A stretch of 64,000 nucleotides of DNA, from contig NZ_CP108882.1 in NCBI RefSeq assembly GCF_036347055.1, positions 5,684,501 to 5,748,500 of the forward strand, read 5' to 3'. The DNA is from Streptomyces sp. NBC_00820 (lineage in GTDB: Bacteria > Actinomycetota > Actinomycetes > Streptomycetales > Streptomycetaceae). Under the pieces are notes generated by a model. That model had not been told where the DNA came from, did no database searches, and saw nothing but the letters and a program-made list of their open reading frames with translations. The translations under genes and the position numbers were made by a program. Of the stretch, positions 33,848-42,974 are shown piece after piece (within the stretch, counting starts at the first letter, position 1; each line of letters opens with the position of its first letter).

Positions 33848-36800
33848 CTAACGCTCCTGCTGGTGAGTGGGGCTCGGGAAGCTGCCGGTCTGGCCGCTGC
33901 CGGCCTGACGGCCCTGAGCGATGCCCCGACGGAGATTGGTCAGACGGCCGCGTACGTCATCGGGCGCACGCGAGACCTGCGGACCGCTCTGTTGCTGCTG
34001 TTGCTGCTGTGCCTGGCCCGGGACGAGGTTCGCCTTGGGCACCCGGCGCGGAAGGCCGGAGGTCGTGATGCCGCCCGCCGCGGGCTGCCTGACGCGCTCC
34101 GCCTGCCGGACGAGTTCGTCGTTCGGAGAGGTGCGCCAGGAGCCGGTGGGGGAGGCGGAACGCTGCGGAGCGGGCGCGGATGCGGCCGCCTGCGGCGTCT
34201 GCTGCTGCGGAGCCGGAGCGGCCGCCTGCTGCTGCTCGGGCGGGGCGCCGTGGAACCAGTTGGTCTCCAGCGTGTCGTACAGCGGGGTACGGCCGTCGCC
34301 CTGGCTCGGAGCCGGCGGCAGCGCGTATCCGTCGCCCGGGCGGCCCTGGGTGTCGGGACGCTGCGGGGCGGCCGGGCGCTGGGCGCCGAAGTCGCCGTGA
34401 CCGCCCTGCTGCGGCCGCTCGTACTGGCCGGTGTGCGCGGGGTTCTGGGGCTGGTTCTGAGCCTGGCGGCCGGGCAGCGCGTGCTGTCCCGTGGAGCCGG
34501 CGTCGTAACCGTTGCCGTTGCCGTTGCCGTTGCCGTACGCCTGCGGAGTCGCGTACTGGCCCGTGTGGTGCTGCTGCTCCTGCGGGGCCGCGTACTGCCC
34601 GGTGTGGTGCTGCTGCTCCTGCGGAGCCGCGTACTGGCCGGTGTGCTGCTGGCCCTGCGCGGCGCCGTACTGGCCCGTGTGGTGCTGCTGCTCCTGCGGG
34701 GCCGCGTACTGGCCCGTGTGCTGCTGCTGGCCCTGGTGTCCGGGCGCCGGCGTGCCGAAGAGGTCGGGGCGCTGGAACTGGCCGCTGTTGTCCTGCTGGT
34801 CGAACTGACCGTTGCCCTGCTGGGTGCCGGGACGCTGGAACTGGCCGGTGTCCTGGGGGCTGTTGTAGCCGTTCAGGTCCTGCCGGGCGAACTCGCCCGT
34901 GGCGGCCTGGTCCTGCCCGGAACCGATGCGGGGCATCTCCGCGGTCGCGCCCGGACCCTGGCGGTCGTCGACGCGCGGCATGCGCCCGGTGCGCGCCGGG
35001 GCCTGCTCGTCATGGCCGCGCGGGGCGTCCAGCGAGGCACGCGAGACCGGGGCCTGGGCGTTGTCGCCCCACTCCGGGGTGCGCGACTGCGGGGTACCAC
35101 CGGGCAGTTCGGCCCGCGGGCCGCCACGCGGCGGCAGCTGGGGCTGACGGCTCTGGTCGGCGGCGCCACCGCGCTGCGCGGCCGGGCCGCGGCCGCCGAA
35201 GGCGTCCTGCTGCGACCCACCGGGGTTCGCGGCCTGCATGCCCTGCGAGGCACCCGGCGCCTGACCGGCGCCGAAACCGTTCGTACCGGCGGGACCGGAG
35301 CGGCCCTGCTGGGGCGCGGCGGGACCCTGCTGGTTACGGGCACCGCCCGGACCACCCTGCCGGCCGCCCTGGCCGGTGCCGGGCAGCGCGGCCCGGGGAC
35401 CCTGGCCCGCACCGACCTGGCCGCGGGGACCGGGACCGGAACCGAGCAGTCCGCCGCCGGCGGGCGCACCGCCGAGGGTGCCGCCCGGGGCGCCGCCCTT
35501 ACCGCCGTTGTTGCGGCGGGCGGCGGCGGCACCGGCCGCGGCCTGCGCGGCGGCGGGGCCACCGCCGGACCCGGGCATGCCGGGCTTGCCCGGAGCGGGT
35601 TTCTTGCCGCCCTGGGCCACGTCGACGGGCAGCATGACCAGCGCGGTCGTACCACCGGAGTCGGACGGGCGCAGCTGGATGCGGATGCCGTGGCGCTGCG
35701 ACAGACGACCGACCACGAACAGACCCATGCGGCGGGAGACCGACACGTCCACGGTGGGCGGCGCGGCGAGGCGCTCGTTGATCGCGGCGAGGTCCTCGGG
35801 GGACAGACCGATACCGGTGTCGTGGATCTCGATCAGCACGCGGCCGTCGGGCAGCGCGTGACCGGTGACCTTGACCTTGGTCTGCGGCGAGGAGAAGGAG
35901 GTGGCGTTCTCGAGCAGCTCGGCGAGGAGGTGCACGAGGTCGTTGACCACGCGGCCGGCGACCTCGGTGGTCGGCACGGAGGCCAGCTCGATGCGCTCGT
36001 ACTGCTCCACCTCGGACGCGGCGGCGCGGAGCACGTCGACCAGCGGGACCGGACGGGTCCAGCGGCGGCCGGGCTCTTCACCCGCGAGGACGAGGAGGTT
36101 CTCACCGTTACGGCGCATACGCGTCGCGAGGTGGTCGAGCTTGAAGAGCGAGGACAGCTGGTCCGGGTCGGCCTCGCGGGACTCCAGTTCGGAGATGAGC
36201 GAGAGCTGACGCTGGATGAGGCCCTGGGAACGGCGCGAGAGGTTGGTGAACATCGCGTTGACGTTGCCCCGCAGCAGGGCCTGCTCGGCGGCGAGACGGA
36301 CCGCCTCGCGGTGCACGTCGTCGAAGGCCGAGGCCACCTGGCCGATCTCGTCCCGGGAGTGCACACCGACCGACTCCACGGACGTGTCGACGTCCTGCGG
36401 GTCGGACTCGGACAGCTGCTTGACCAGCTCGGGCAGACGGTCCTGGGCGACCTTGGTGGCCGTCTCCTGGAGCCGGCGCAGCGAGCGGATCATGGAGCGC
36501 GCCACGACGAAGGCGCCGACCAGCGAGACGCCCAGCACCAGCAGGATCAGCGCACCGGAGATGATGGCTTCCTGCTCGGAGGTGGCCTTCAGCTCGCGGG
36601 CCTTCTGCTCCATCTGCTCCAGCAGCTGGCGCTCGATGTTCTTCATCTGCTGGATCTTGCTGGTGCTGTCGTCCACCCAGTCCAGGTACGAGCGGTCCGG
36701 CTGACTGGCGAGGCCGTTGCGGTCGTTGAGGACGCGCTGCGCGTACTTGTCCGCGGACTTGATCGTCGGGTTGGTCCCGTCGATCGGCTGGAGGGTCTGC

Positions 36801-37765
36801 TCGGCGTTCTGGGCGGTGTAGATCTGCCGGAAGATGTTGAGTTCGGAGCCCTCGCTGTCGTACGCCGACTGGCCGTACAGACGGTCGTTCTCGGAGAGCT
36901 TGCCGGTGGTGGTGTTGTTGGCGGGCAGGGCCGCGGCGATGACGGCGCGCTGTACCGACGCGTATTCCTTGGCCGTGGAGAAGGCCGACAGGGCGCGGGT
37001 GCGCTGGATCATCTCGGGGTTGCTGGACGCCTCGGCCATGTCCTGGGACAGGCCGATCAGCTGGGTGATCAGCCGGTGGTAAGCCTCGACCGTCTGCGTC
37101 GAGTTCTGCGGCGAGGAGTAGGCGTCGTGGCGGATCCGCTGGAGGTTGTCCAGCTGACCGACCAGGCCGACCAGGGTGTCGCGGACACCCTGGAGGTTGC
37201 CGTCCTTGCTGGCCGCGTCGATGCCCTCGGCGGCCGACTGGAAGTTGTCCTTGGCGCGGTCGGTCTTCTGCCGCAGGCCCTTGATGGAGTAGTTGTTCGC
37301 CGTCAGGCCGTGGCTCAAGGGGCCGGCCGACTGGTCGCGCTCGTCCTGCAGCGCGGCGGCCAGCTCGGTGGCCTGCGTGGTCATCTCCGTCAGCAGCTGC
37401 ATGTTGTCGAGCTGCTGAATGTCGTTCATGGAGTCGCCGATACGCAGCGCACCCAGTGAAGTGGCCGCGACCACGGGGAGCGCCAGCAGCGACACCAGGC
37501 GCGTGGAGATGCGCCAGTTGCGCAGTGCCATGCGTGAACCCGGGCCGGGCACCCCCTTGGCGGCACTCGTGGCCGACGGTGGACTCACCGGCCCGGAGGC
37601 ACCCGCCGTGGCGGATATGCCGGCGCGCCCGGAGCGTTCGCCGCCGTCACCGGACGGGGTCGGACCCGGGCTCTGGGCGTGCTGGGGCGAGGAGCCGCGG
37701 TCGGTCCCGCCGTGCGGCTCCGGCTCTGCCGAAGCGCTGCCATCCCTCTTGAAACGTCCCTGCAC
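33848..37765 (-). CDS. cvnA: CvnA, membrane sensor with very long Gln/Gly-rich tail (second copy)
   Basis: 1305 residues from GTG 37765 (GAGG 11 bases upstream). About 85 disordered N-terminal residues, a transmembrane helix (90-108), an extracellular NIT-like helical domain, a second transmembrane helix (400-422), HAMP, the LDHLATRMRRNGENLL helix and a GHKL ATPase domain (N-box LLENAT about 616-622) are seen. A tail of nearly 600 residues follows, rich in Gly, Gln, Pro and Ala. It contains several HTGQYAAPQEQQ repeats and an NGNGNG run. The short conserved blocks LPRRVPKANLVPG and APDDVRGRLTNLRRGI close the tail, as in the first CvnA. Receptor of the second conservon, with clearly different sensor sequence, so a different signal. 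Confidence 0.94.
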   Translation of the reverse strand: MQGRFKRDGSASAEPEPHGGTDRGSSPQHAQSPGPTPSGDGGERSGRAGISATAGASGPVSPPSATSAAKGVPGPGSRMALRNWRISTRLVSLLALPVVAATSLGALRIGDSMNDIQQLDNMQLLTEMTTQATELAAALQDERDQSAGPLSHGLTANNYSIKGLRQKTDRAKDNFQSAAEGIDAASKDGNLQGVRDTLVGLVGQLDNLQRIRHDAYSSPQNSTQTVEAYHRLITQLIGLSQDMAEASSNPEMIQRTRALSAFSTAKEYASVQRAVIAAALPANNTTTGKLSENDRLYGQSAYDSEGSELNIFRQIYTAQNAEQTLQPIDGTNPTIKSADKYAQRVLNDRNGLASQPDRSYLDWVDDSTSKIQQMKNIERQLLEQMEQKARELKATSEQEAIISGALILLVLGVSLVGAFVVARSMIRSLRRLQETATKVAQDRLPELVKQLSESDPQDVDTSVESVGVHSRDEIGQVASAFDDVHREAVRLAAEQALLRGNVNAMFTNLSRRSQGLIQRQLSLISELESREADPDQLSSLFKLDHLATRMRRNGENLLVLAGEEPGRRWTRPVPLVDVLRAAASEVEQYERIELASVPTTEVAGRVVNDLVHLLAELLENATSFSSPQTKVKVTGHALPDGRVLIEIHDTGIGLSPEDLAAINERLAAPPTVDVSVSRRMGLFVVGRLSQRHGIRIQLRPSDSGGTTALVMLPVDVAQGGKKPAPGKPGMPGSGGGPAAAQAAAGAAAARRNNGGKGGAPGGTLGGAPAGGGLLGSGPGPRGQVGAGQGPRAALPGTGQGGRQGGPGGARNQQGPAAPQQGRSGPAGTNGFGAGQAPGASQGMQAANPGGSQQDAFGGRGPAAQRGGAADQSRQPQLPPRGGPRAELPGGTPQSRTPEWGDNAQAPVSRASLDAPRGHDEQAPARTGRMPRVDDRQGPGATAEMPRIGSGQDQAATGEFARQDLNGYNSPQDTGQFQRPGTQQGNGQFDQQDNSGQFQRPDLFGTPAPGHQGQQQHTGQYAAPQEQQHHTGQYGAAQGQQHTGQYAAPQEQQHHTGQYAAPQEQQHHTGQYATPQAYGNGNGNGNGYDAGSTGQHALPGRQAQNQPQNPAHTGQYERPQQGGHGDFGAQRPAAPQRPDTQGRPGDGYALPPAPSQGDGRTPLYDTLETNWFHGAPPEQQQAAAPAPQQQTPQAAASAPAPQRSASPTGSWRTSPNDELVRQAERVRQPAAGGITTSGLPRRVPKANLVPGQAQQQQQQQSGPQVSRAPDDVRGRLTNLRRGIAQGRQAGSGQTGSFPSPTHQQER
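34551..34735 (-). repeat. in-frame repeats coding HTGQYAAPQEQQ in CvnA tail
   Basis: Four to five copies of a 36-39 bp unit encode HTGQYAAPQEQQ and shorter variants (HTGQYGAAQGQQ). Next to them, 34510-34534 is a GTTGCC hexanucleotide run coding NGNGNGNG. All remain in frame, so these are expandable protein repeats, not CRISPR. Confidence 0.88.
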
Positions 37766-38208
37766 TAGCGTCGCAACCTCTGGACCAGGCGCCCCTCCGC
37801 GTGAACGAAGGGACACGGTGTCGGCGTCGTGGAGAGCGCCCTGAATACGCCCACCAAATGCTCTTGAGTGGCCGGCGCAGCTTCCCCCAGCCCGCCGCCA
37901 CTCGGCGCTGCGTTGCGCCCCCTGCGCGCCGGCTCGATGCCGCGGCGGTCCGAGGAATTCCAGCACAGTGCCGGATCTCCAACAAGGGCCGTGGCCCGAG
38001 CTGTGCTGTCTGTCACAGGCGGTGAGGGGGGTGTAACCGAACGTAGAAGCTTTTCCGGTCGAAAAGGGGGCGTTCCTCTGCGAGTCGCCGCGCGGTGACA
38101 GGTGTCCCAGTCGCCATGATCAGGAGCGGAATGATGGCTTCAGTGGCCCAATGTCCGTTTCGTTGCGGAGGGTTGCGAGTCGGAATTGACCGGTTTGTTC
38201 GCGCGGGC

Positions 38209-38222
38209 GTGAGCAAACTCAC
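38209..38222. promoter_or_regulatory. GTGAG-N4-CTCAC palindrome between cvnA and small gene
   Basis: A perfect 5-bp inverted repeat (38209-38213 with 38218-38222) in the 557-base divergent gap 37766-38322. It resembles, imperfectly, BldD-type inverted repeats. CTTTTC-N5-GAAAAG at 38050-38066 is a second palindrome in this gap. I see no gene in 37766-38322. Confidence 0.35.
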
Positions 38223-38259
38223 ATGTAGATCAAGGGCAGTTCACGGCTCTGGCGGGGAA

Positions 38260-38289
38260 TTGGATGTTTAGCCTGACGCTTTACAGGAT
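38260..38289 (+). promoter_or_regulatory. probable promoter of small ANPRRT gene
   Basis: TTGGAT (38260-38265) and CAGGAT (38284-38289), 18 bases apart, form a plausible vegetative Streptomyces promoter. An AGGACGAC ribosome site (38301-38308) and the GTG at 38323 follow at suitable distances. Confidence 0.5.
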
Positions 38290-38322
38290 GACCTGATCTG
38301 CCGAGCCCACAGGACGACAACG

Positions 38323-38514
38323 GTGAAGACGACGATGATGTTCCGCAACATAGCCAACCCGCGGCGCACGACGCTGGCGCACCTCGAGGACGCCGACGAG
38401 CTGCAGACGCCCGCGCTGCCGGAGCACTCCGTCGACCTGCCGGCCCAGACCGCCAACCCGCGGCGCACGATCCTCATGGAGATCCCGGCCGGCGTCGGCG
38501 CCGCCGCCGAGTAG
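38323..38514 (+). CDS. 63-residue protein with duplicated ANPRRT motif
   Basis: GTG start with AGGACGAC upstream; internal ATGs at 38335 and 38338 are alternatives. The N-terminal part is MKTTMMFRNIANPRRTTLAH and the C-terminal part TANPRRTILMEIPAGVG, with a Leu/Asp/Glu/Pro linker. The motif ANPRRT occurs twice, and the DNA copies GCCAACCCGCGGCGCACGA at 38353-38371 and 38452-38470 are identical and exactly 99 bases apart. No cysteine, signal peptide or membrane helix is present. It has its own likely promoter and a strong terminator 22 bases after the stop, so it is an independent gene, divergent from the second conservon. I do not recognise it; a processed peptide or small regulatory protein are both possible. 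Confidence 0.72.
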   Translation: MKTTMMFRNIANPRRTTLAHLEDADELQTPALPEHSVDLPAQTANPRRTILMEIPAGVGAAAE

Positions 38515-38535
38515 CCGAACGCCCCGCACGGCCCG

Positions 38536-38591
38536 CGAGCGCGGCCCGGAGATCACGCACCAGCGACGATCTTCCGGGCCGCGCTCGTTTT
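38536..38591 (+). terminator. terminator of small ANPRRT gene
   Basis: CGAGCGCGGCCCGGA (38536-38550) pairs perfectly (15 bp) with 38573-38587, followed by TTTTCG. Confidence 0.9.
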
Positions 38592-39409
38592 CGACGCACT
38601 TCGCCGACAGTGGGAGATGTCGCCGCCGTGCAGTAGGAGATGTCGCCCGCCGAGGTGACGCTCACCGGCTTTCCGGCGGCGCGACTCCCGCCCAGGACCC
38701 GGCGCCCGACCGCGCGGCGGGTTTCGCTTCGGGGCCGGGCGCCTGTGACGACAGGCGGATATCCGTGGAACGCGGCGCTTTCCATGTCCTATATCCCGTA
38801 CTTCCGTACCGGCGGTCCGGCGCGGCGGCCGGAGTGGATTTCACCGGCACGGAAAGTCCGGCCCTCTTCCCGCGGTCCCGGGCCGGAATGTACTGCGCCG
38901 AGCCGGTGACCTCGTATTTCCGTGCCGCCGCGGTGGTGGGCCGGGACGGGGCCGGTAGGCGCGGTCGCCTCTCTGTGTACTCGGGGGAGTACTGGACGAG
39001 GGGGACGCGGGGGTGGGGGTGGCGTCCGCCGGACGGGCGGAGCCCGGGGCCGCGGCCTCCCGCTCCGGCCGGGTGTACGCCGCAGGAGCCGCTCCTGCCG
39101 CGGCGGCGGCCGCCGTACGCGTCCCGGCGGCGAAGGCGCCGAGTTTCCGGGATACCCGCATGGAATTCCCTTCCCCTTACCGTTCCGGTCGGCGTGCCCG
39201 GGGTGATCCCGGGGTCGGTATCCGTCCTGATCGGCAGCGGTTTCAGGCGGAGATCCGGCCGAAACCTCCGGAATTCGGAATTCGGCCGGACCCGTTTCCG
39301 AGGCCCCGAAATCCCCGGCGCCACGCCGTACCGACCGAACGGCGAGCGGTCCGACCGGTTAACCTGGGGCGTCAGTAAGCCGGTTCTCAGTGAGAGGCGC
39401 AAGGATCCC
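38592..39409. other. 818-base stretch without a supported gene
   Basis: Several open frames exist on both strands, but none has a ribosome site, a consistent third-position GC pattern or recognisable protein motifs. Base composition is patchy, with many short palindromes (GTACTC-N4-GAGTAC around 38977-38992; overlapping GGAATTC elements around 39270). A direct repeat CAGTGGGAGATGTCGCC at 38608-38624 recurs with one change at 38631-38647. The end of the stretch should hold the promoter of the FAH-gltX unit. Confidence 0.6.
38608..38647. repeat. 17-bp direct repeat pair
   Basis: CAGTGGGAGATGTCGCC (38608-38624) and CAGTAGGAGATGTCGCC (38631-38647), a 23-base period (about two helical turns), just downstream of a terminator. 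This could be a protein-binding site with two equal half-sites on one DNA face. Confidence 0.6.
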
Positions 39410-40195
39410 GTGCGCATCGCCAGGTTCTCCATCGACGGGAACGTCGCCTTCGGCGCGGTCGAGGGCGACAAGCAGGACGAACTCGTCCTCGACATCATCA
39501 AGGGCATTCCGTTCGCGGACCACGAGCTGTCCGGGACGAAGGTGCCGCTGAGCAAGGTCAGACTGCTCCCGCCGGTCCTCCCCAACAAGGTCGTGGCCTT
39601 CGGCCGCAACTACGGCGACCACGCCAAGGAGCTGGGCAACGAGGTGCCCGAGGCCCCGTTCGCCTTCTTCAAGCCGTCCACCTCGGTGATCGGCCCGGGC
39701 GACGCGATCCAGTACCCGTCCTTCACCACGGACCTGCAGTACGAGGCCGAGCTGGCCGTCGTCATCGGCCGCATGTGCCGCGAGGTCCCGCGCGAGCGCG
39801 TCAAGGACGTCATCCTCGGCTACACCTGCGCCAACGACCTGACCGCCCGCGACGTGCAGAAGCGCGAGAAGCAGTGGGCCCGCGCGAAGGGCTTCGACAC
39901 GGCCTGCCCGCTCGGCCCCTGGGTCGAGACGGACCTCGACCTCGCCCGCGCGAACGACCTGACGATCCAGCTCACCGTCAACGGCGAGCAGCGCCAGCTC
40001 GGCAGCACGAGCGAGATGATCACCCCCATCGAGGACCTGATCGTCAACATCTCCGAGGCGATGACCCTGCTCCCGGGCGACGTCATCCTCACCGGCACCC
40101 CCGCAGGGGTCGGCTCCCTGCACGTCGGCGACGAAGTCGCCGTCACCATCGAAGGCATCGGCACTCTCACCAACAAGGTTGTAAAGCGTGGCTAG
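39410..40195 (+). CDS. fumarylacetoacetate hydrolase-family protein
   Basis: 261 residues from GTG 39410 ([15 protein letters not shown]) with AAGGAT upstream; the longer frame to 38765 is not credible. FAH fold: [32 protein letters not shown], and the metal-binding acidic residues in [26 protein letters not shown] and [11 protein letters not shown] follow. Family members hydrolyse or decarboxylate oxaloacetate-, acylpyruvate- or hydroxymuconate-like acids with Mg2+. The gene overlaps gltX by 8 bases, an arrangement I recall as conserved in Streptomyces. An acylpyruvase or oxaloacetate decarboxylase role is more likely than aromatic degradation, since no aromatic pathway genes are near. Confidence 0.9.
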   Translation: MRIARFSIDGNVAFGAVEGDKQDELVLDIIKGIPFADHELSGTKVPLSKVRLLPPVLPNKVVAFGRNYGDHAKELGNEVPEAPFAFFKPSTSVIGPGDAIQYPSFTTDLQYEAELAVVIGRMCREVPRERVKDVILGYTCANDLTARDVQKREKQWARAKGFDTACPLGPWVETDLDLARANDLTIQLTVNGEQRQLGSTSEMITPIEDLIVNISEAMTLLPGDVILTGTPAGVGSLHVGDEVAVTIEGIGTLTNKVVKRG

Positions 40196-41672
40196 CGCAC
40201 CAGGCACCCCCGTACGCGTCCGTTTCTGCCCGTCCCCCACCGGTAACCCCCACGTGGGCCTGGTCCGCACCGCCCTGTTCAACTGGGCGTTCGCGCGGCA
40301 CCACCAGGGCACGCTGGTCTTCCGCATCGAGGACACCGACGCGGCCCGCGACTCCGAGGAGTCGTACAACCAGCTGCTGGACTCGATGCGCTGGCTCGGC
40401 TTCGACTGGGACGAGGGCCCCGAGGTCGGCGGCCCGCACGCGCCCTACCGCCAGTCGCAGCGCATGGACATCTACAAGGATGTCGCCCAGAAGCTCCTGG
40501 ACGCCGGTCACGCCTACTACTGCTACTGCTCCCAGGAGGAGCTGGACAGCCGCCGCGAGGCCGCCCGCGCCGCCGGCAAGCCCTCCGGCTACGACGGCCA
40601 CTGCCGCGACCTGAGCGCCGCCCAGGTCGAGGAGTACAAGGCCCAGGGCCGTGAGCCGATCGTCCGCTTCCGCATGCCGGACGAGACGATCACGTTCACC
40701 GACCTGGTCCGCGGCGAGCTGACCTTCACCCCGGAGAACGTCCCGGACTACGGCATCGTGCGCGCCAACGGCGCCCCGCTGTACACGCTCGTCAACCCGG
40801 TCGACGACGCCCTGATGGACATCACCCACGTCCTGCGCGGCGAGGACCTGCTCTCCTCCACCCCGCGCCAGGTCGCCCTGTACAAGGCGCTGATGGAGCT
40901 GGGCATCGCCCAGCGGGTCCCGGACTTCGGCCACCTGCCGTACGTGATGGGCGAGGGCAACAAGAAGCTCTCCAAGCGCGACCCGGAGTCGTCCCTCAAC
41001 CTCTACCGCGAGCGGGGCTTCCTGCCCGAGGGTCTGCTCAACTACCTGTCCCTGCTGGGCTGGTCGCTCTCGGCGGACAAGGACATCTTCTCGATCGAGG
41101 AGATGGTCGCGGCCTTCGAGATCTCCGACGTGAACCCCAACCCGGCGCGCTTCGACCTGAAGAAGTGCGAGGCGATCAACGCCGACCACATCCGGATGCT
41201 GGACGTGAAGGAGTTCACCGAGCGCTGCGCCCCCTGGCTGAAGGCCCCCTTCGCCCCCTGGGCGCCGGAGGACTTCGACGAGGCCAAGTGGCAGGCGATC
41301 GCCCCGCACGCCCAGACGCGTCTGAAGGTCCTCTCCGAGATCACCGACAACGTCGACTTCCTCTTCCTGCCCGAGCCGGTCCTCGACGAGGCGAGCTGGG
41401 CGAAGGCGATGAAGGAGGGCTCGGACGCACTGCTGCGCACCGCCCGCGAGAAGCTGGACTCCGCGGACTGGACGTCGGCGGAGTCCCTCAAGGAGGCCGT
41501 CCTGGCCGCCGGTGAGGCCCACGGCCTGAAGCTCGGCAAGGCCCAGGCCCCGGTCCGGGTGGCCGTCACCGGCCGCACGGTCGGCCTGCCCCTGTTCGAG
41601 TCCCTGGAGATCCTGGGCAAGGACACGACGCTGGCCCGCATCGACGCGGCGCTGGCCAGGCTCGCCGCGTAA
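40188..41672 (+). CDS. gltX: glutamyl-tRNA synthetase
   Basis: 494 residues, class I aminoacyl-tRNA synthetase. The HIGH-type motif is [10 protein letters not shown] (16-24), and the KMSKS-type motif is KLSKR (260-264). A zinc-site-like YCYCSQEEL...GHC cluster (112-139) sits in the connecting peptide. The C-terminal anticodon-binding domain is helical, as usual. In actinobacteria lacking GlnRS this enzyme charges both tRNA-Glu and tRNA-Gln with glutamate, the latter then amidated by GatCAB; that is general knowledge, not shown here. The start GTG overlaps the FAH gene. The five Glu/Gln tRNA genes lie 1 kb downstream. Confidence 0.97.
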   Translation: MASAPGTPVRVRFCPSPTGNPHVGLVRTALFNWAFARHHQGTLVFRIEDTDAARDSEESYNQLLDSMRWLGFDWDEGPEVGGPHAPYRQSQRMDIYKDVAQKLLDAGHAYYCYCSQEELDSRREAARAAGKPSGYDGHCRDLSAAQVEEYKAQGREPIVRFRMPDETITFTDLVRGELTFTPENVPDYGIVRANGAPLYTLVNPVDDALMDITHVLRGEDLLSSTPRQVALYKALMELGIAQRVPDFGHLPYVMGEGNKKLSKRDPESSLNLYRERGFLPEGLLNYLSLLGWSLSADKDIFSIEEMVAAFEISDVNPNPARFDLKKCEAINADHIRMLDVKEFTERCAPWLKAPFAPWAPEDFDEAKWQAIAPHAQTRLKVLSEITDNVDFLFLPEPVLDEASWAKAMKEGSDALLRTAREKLDSADWTSAESLKEAVLAAGEAHGLKLGKAQAPVRVAVTGRTVGLPLFESLEILGKDTTLARIDAALARLAA

Positions 41673-41703
41673 CCGAAAACATCGGACACCGTCCGACGAC
41701 GTC

Positions 41704-41739
41704 GAGGGGCGGCACCCGGAGCACCGGGTGCCGCCCCTC
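41704..41739 (+). terminator. gltX terminator
   Basis: A 16-bp perfect stem (41704-41719 with 41724-41739) with loop AGCA, 31 bases after gltX. Confidence 0.92.
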
Positions 41740-41841
41740 ACGCATGCCGCCGTTCGGGCGCCTCCGGGAGCCGCCCCGGCCGCGGGCGTGAGATCCACTG
41801 ATTCCCGGACGGGCCCCGCGTGCCCGCGTTACCGTCGGATC

Positions 41842-42573
41842 ATGAGCATCCGAGCCGTGGTCTGGGACGTCGACGACACGCTGTTCGACTACACGAGCGC
41901 GGATCGCGAGGGGATGCGCGCCCACCTCGCGGTGGAGGGCCTGCTCGACGGGTACGGCGGCCCGGAGCGGGCCGTCGTCCGCTGGCGCGCGGCCACCGAC
42001 CTGCACTGGGCGCGGTTCGCGGCCGGCGGGAACACCTTCGAGGGACAGCGCCGCGACCGGGTGCGGACGTTCCTGGACGCGGAGCTGACCGACGACGAGG
42101 CCGACGCCTGGTTCCAGCGCTACCTCGGCCACTACGAGGCCGCCTGGAGCGTGTTCCCGGACGTGCTGCCCGCCCTGGACGCCCTCGCCGCCGGCTACCG
42201 GCACGCGGTGCTGTCCAACTCCAGCCTGACGGTCCAGGAGCGCAAGCTGCGCACCCTGGGTCTGCGCGACCGCTTCGAGACCGTGCTGTGCGCCGCCGAG
42301 CTGGGCGTCTCCAAGCCGGAGGCCGGTGCCTTCCTGGCGGCCTGCGCGGCGCTGGAACTGCCTCCGCACGAGGTGGCGTACGTCGGCGACCACCCGGAGA
42401 TCGACGGGCGCGGGGCCGCCGACGCCGGGCTGCTGTCGGTGTGGATCGACCGCGGCCGGCCGTACGAGGAGGGGGCCGGCGGACCCTCCGCGCACCGGAT
42501 CACGAGCCTCGCCGAACTCCCCGCGGTCGTCCGTGCGGATACCCGTTTTGGAGCCCCGTCCACCTTCGGGTAA
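41842..42573 (+). CDS. HAD-superfamily hydrolase
   Basis: 243 residues. Motif I is DVDDTLFDYT (Asp9 nucleophile), motif II VLSNSS, motif III Lys in GVSKPEAGAF and motif IV VGDHPEIDGRGAADAG. A helical cap between motifs I and II makes it a C1-type HAD, like phosphoglycolate or epoxide-hydrolase-type phosphatases. Start ATG 41842; the frame is open upstream through the gltX terminator and so not coding there. Substrate unknown. It lies alone between gltX and the tRNA cluster. Confidence 0.9.
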   Translation: MSIRAVVWDVDDTLFDYTSADREGMRAHLAVEGLLDGYGGPERAVVRWRAATDLHWARFAAGGNTFEGQRRDRVRTFLDAELTDDEADAWFQRYLGHYEAAWSVFPDVLPALDALAAGYRHAVLSNSSLTVQERKLRTLGLRDRFETVLCAAELGVSKPEAGAFLAACAALELPPHEVAYVGDHPEIDGRGAADAGLLSVWIDRGRPYEEGAGGPSAHRITSLAELPAVVRADTRFGAPSTFG

Positions 42574-42666
42574 TGTTCTTCCTGCGCCGAGGGAAACGGG
42601 CCGAAAGGGCCGGAACCCGAGGAGCAAACTAGAACGAGATCCCCCGCACAGGGGCTTGAGTTCCAG

Positions 42667-42738
42667 TGGCCTATGGTGTAATTGGCAGCACGACTGATTC
42701 TGGTTCAGTTAGTCTTGGTTCGAGTCCAGGTAGGCCAG
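42667..42738 (+). tRNA. tRNA-Gln (CUG)
   Basis: Acceptor TGGCCTA (42667-42673) pairs with TAGGCCA (42731-42737), discriminator G. The anticodon CTG is at 42700-42702, and the T-arm GGTTCGAGTCC is intact. No CCA is encoded. First of five clustered tRNAs. Confidence 0.96.
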
Positions 42739-42777
42739 CTCGCAGAGCTCATCTGCAGTCGCGGATCACATCCGCAA

Positions 42778-42850
42778 GCCCCCGTTGTGTAGCGGCCTAG
42801 CACGCTGCCCTCTCAAGGCAGTAGCGCCGGTTCGAATCCGGTCGGGGGTA
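42778..42850 (+). tRNA. tRNA-Glu (CUC), copy 1
   Basis: Acceptor GCCCCCG (42778-42784) pairs with CGGGGGT (G1-U72 wobble), discriminator A at 42850. The anticodon loop CTCTCAA gives anticodon CTC at 42812-42814. The anticodon stem is CTGCC/GGCAG, where the other two copies have CCGCC/GGCGG. No CCA encoded. Confidence 0.96.
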
Positions 42851-42881
42851 CTGGTTCCGATCTTGTGTCGGGATCGCTAGG

Positions 42882-42954
42882 GCCCCCGTTGTGTAGCGGC
42901 CTAGCACGCCGCCCTCTCAAGGCGGTAGCGCCGGTTCGAATCCGGTCGGGGGTA
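42882..42954 (+). tRNA. tRNA-Glu (CUC), copy 2
   Basis: Same fold as copy 1; anticodon CTC at 42916-42918, anticodon stem CCGCC/GGCGG. No CCA encoded. Confidence 0.96.
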
Positions 42955-42974
42955 CGACTGGTCTAAACCATCAT

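Noticed and set aside
34551..34735. Regular 36-39 bp repeats resembling a CRISPR array
   Set aside because: Units are directly adjacent with no unique spacers, stay in the cvnA frame and encode HTGQYAAPQEQQ; no cas genes are present.
33428..37459. Open frame of about 1343 codons antisense to the second cvnA and cvnB
   Set aside because: Same shadow effect; it shows mirrored repeats of the real cvnA tail and no protein family features.
38474..38785. Minus-strand ORF of 103 codons after the small ANPRRT gene
   Set aside because: It reads through the terminator stem of the small gene, lacks a ribosome site and has no recognisable motif.
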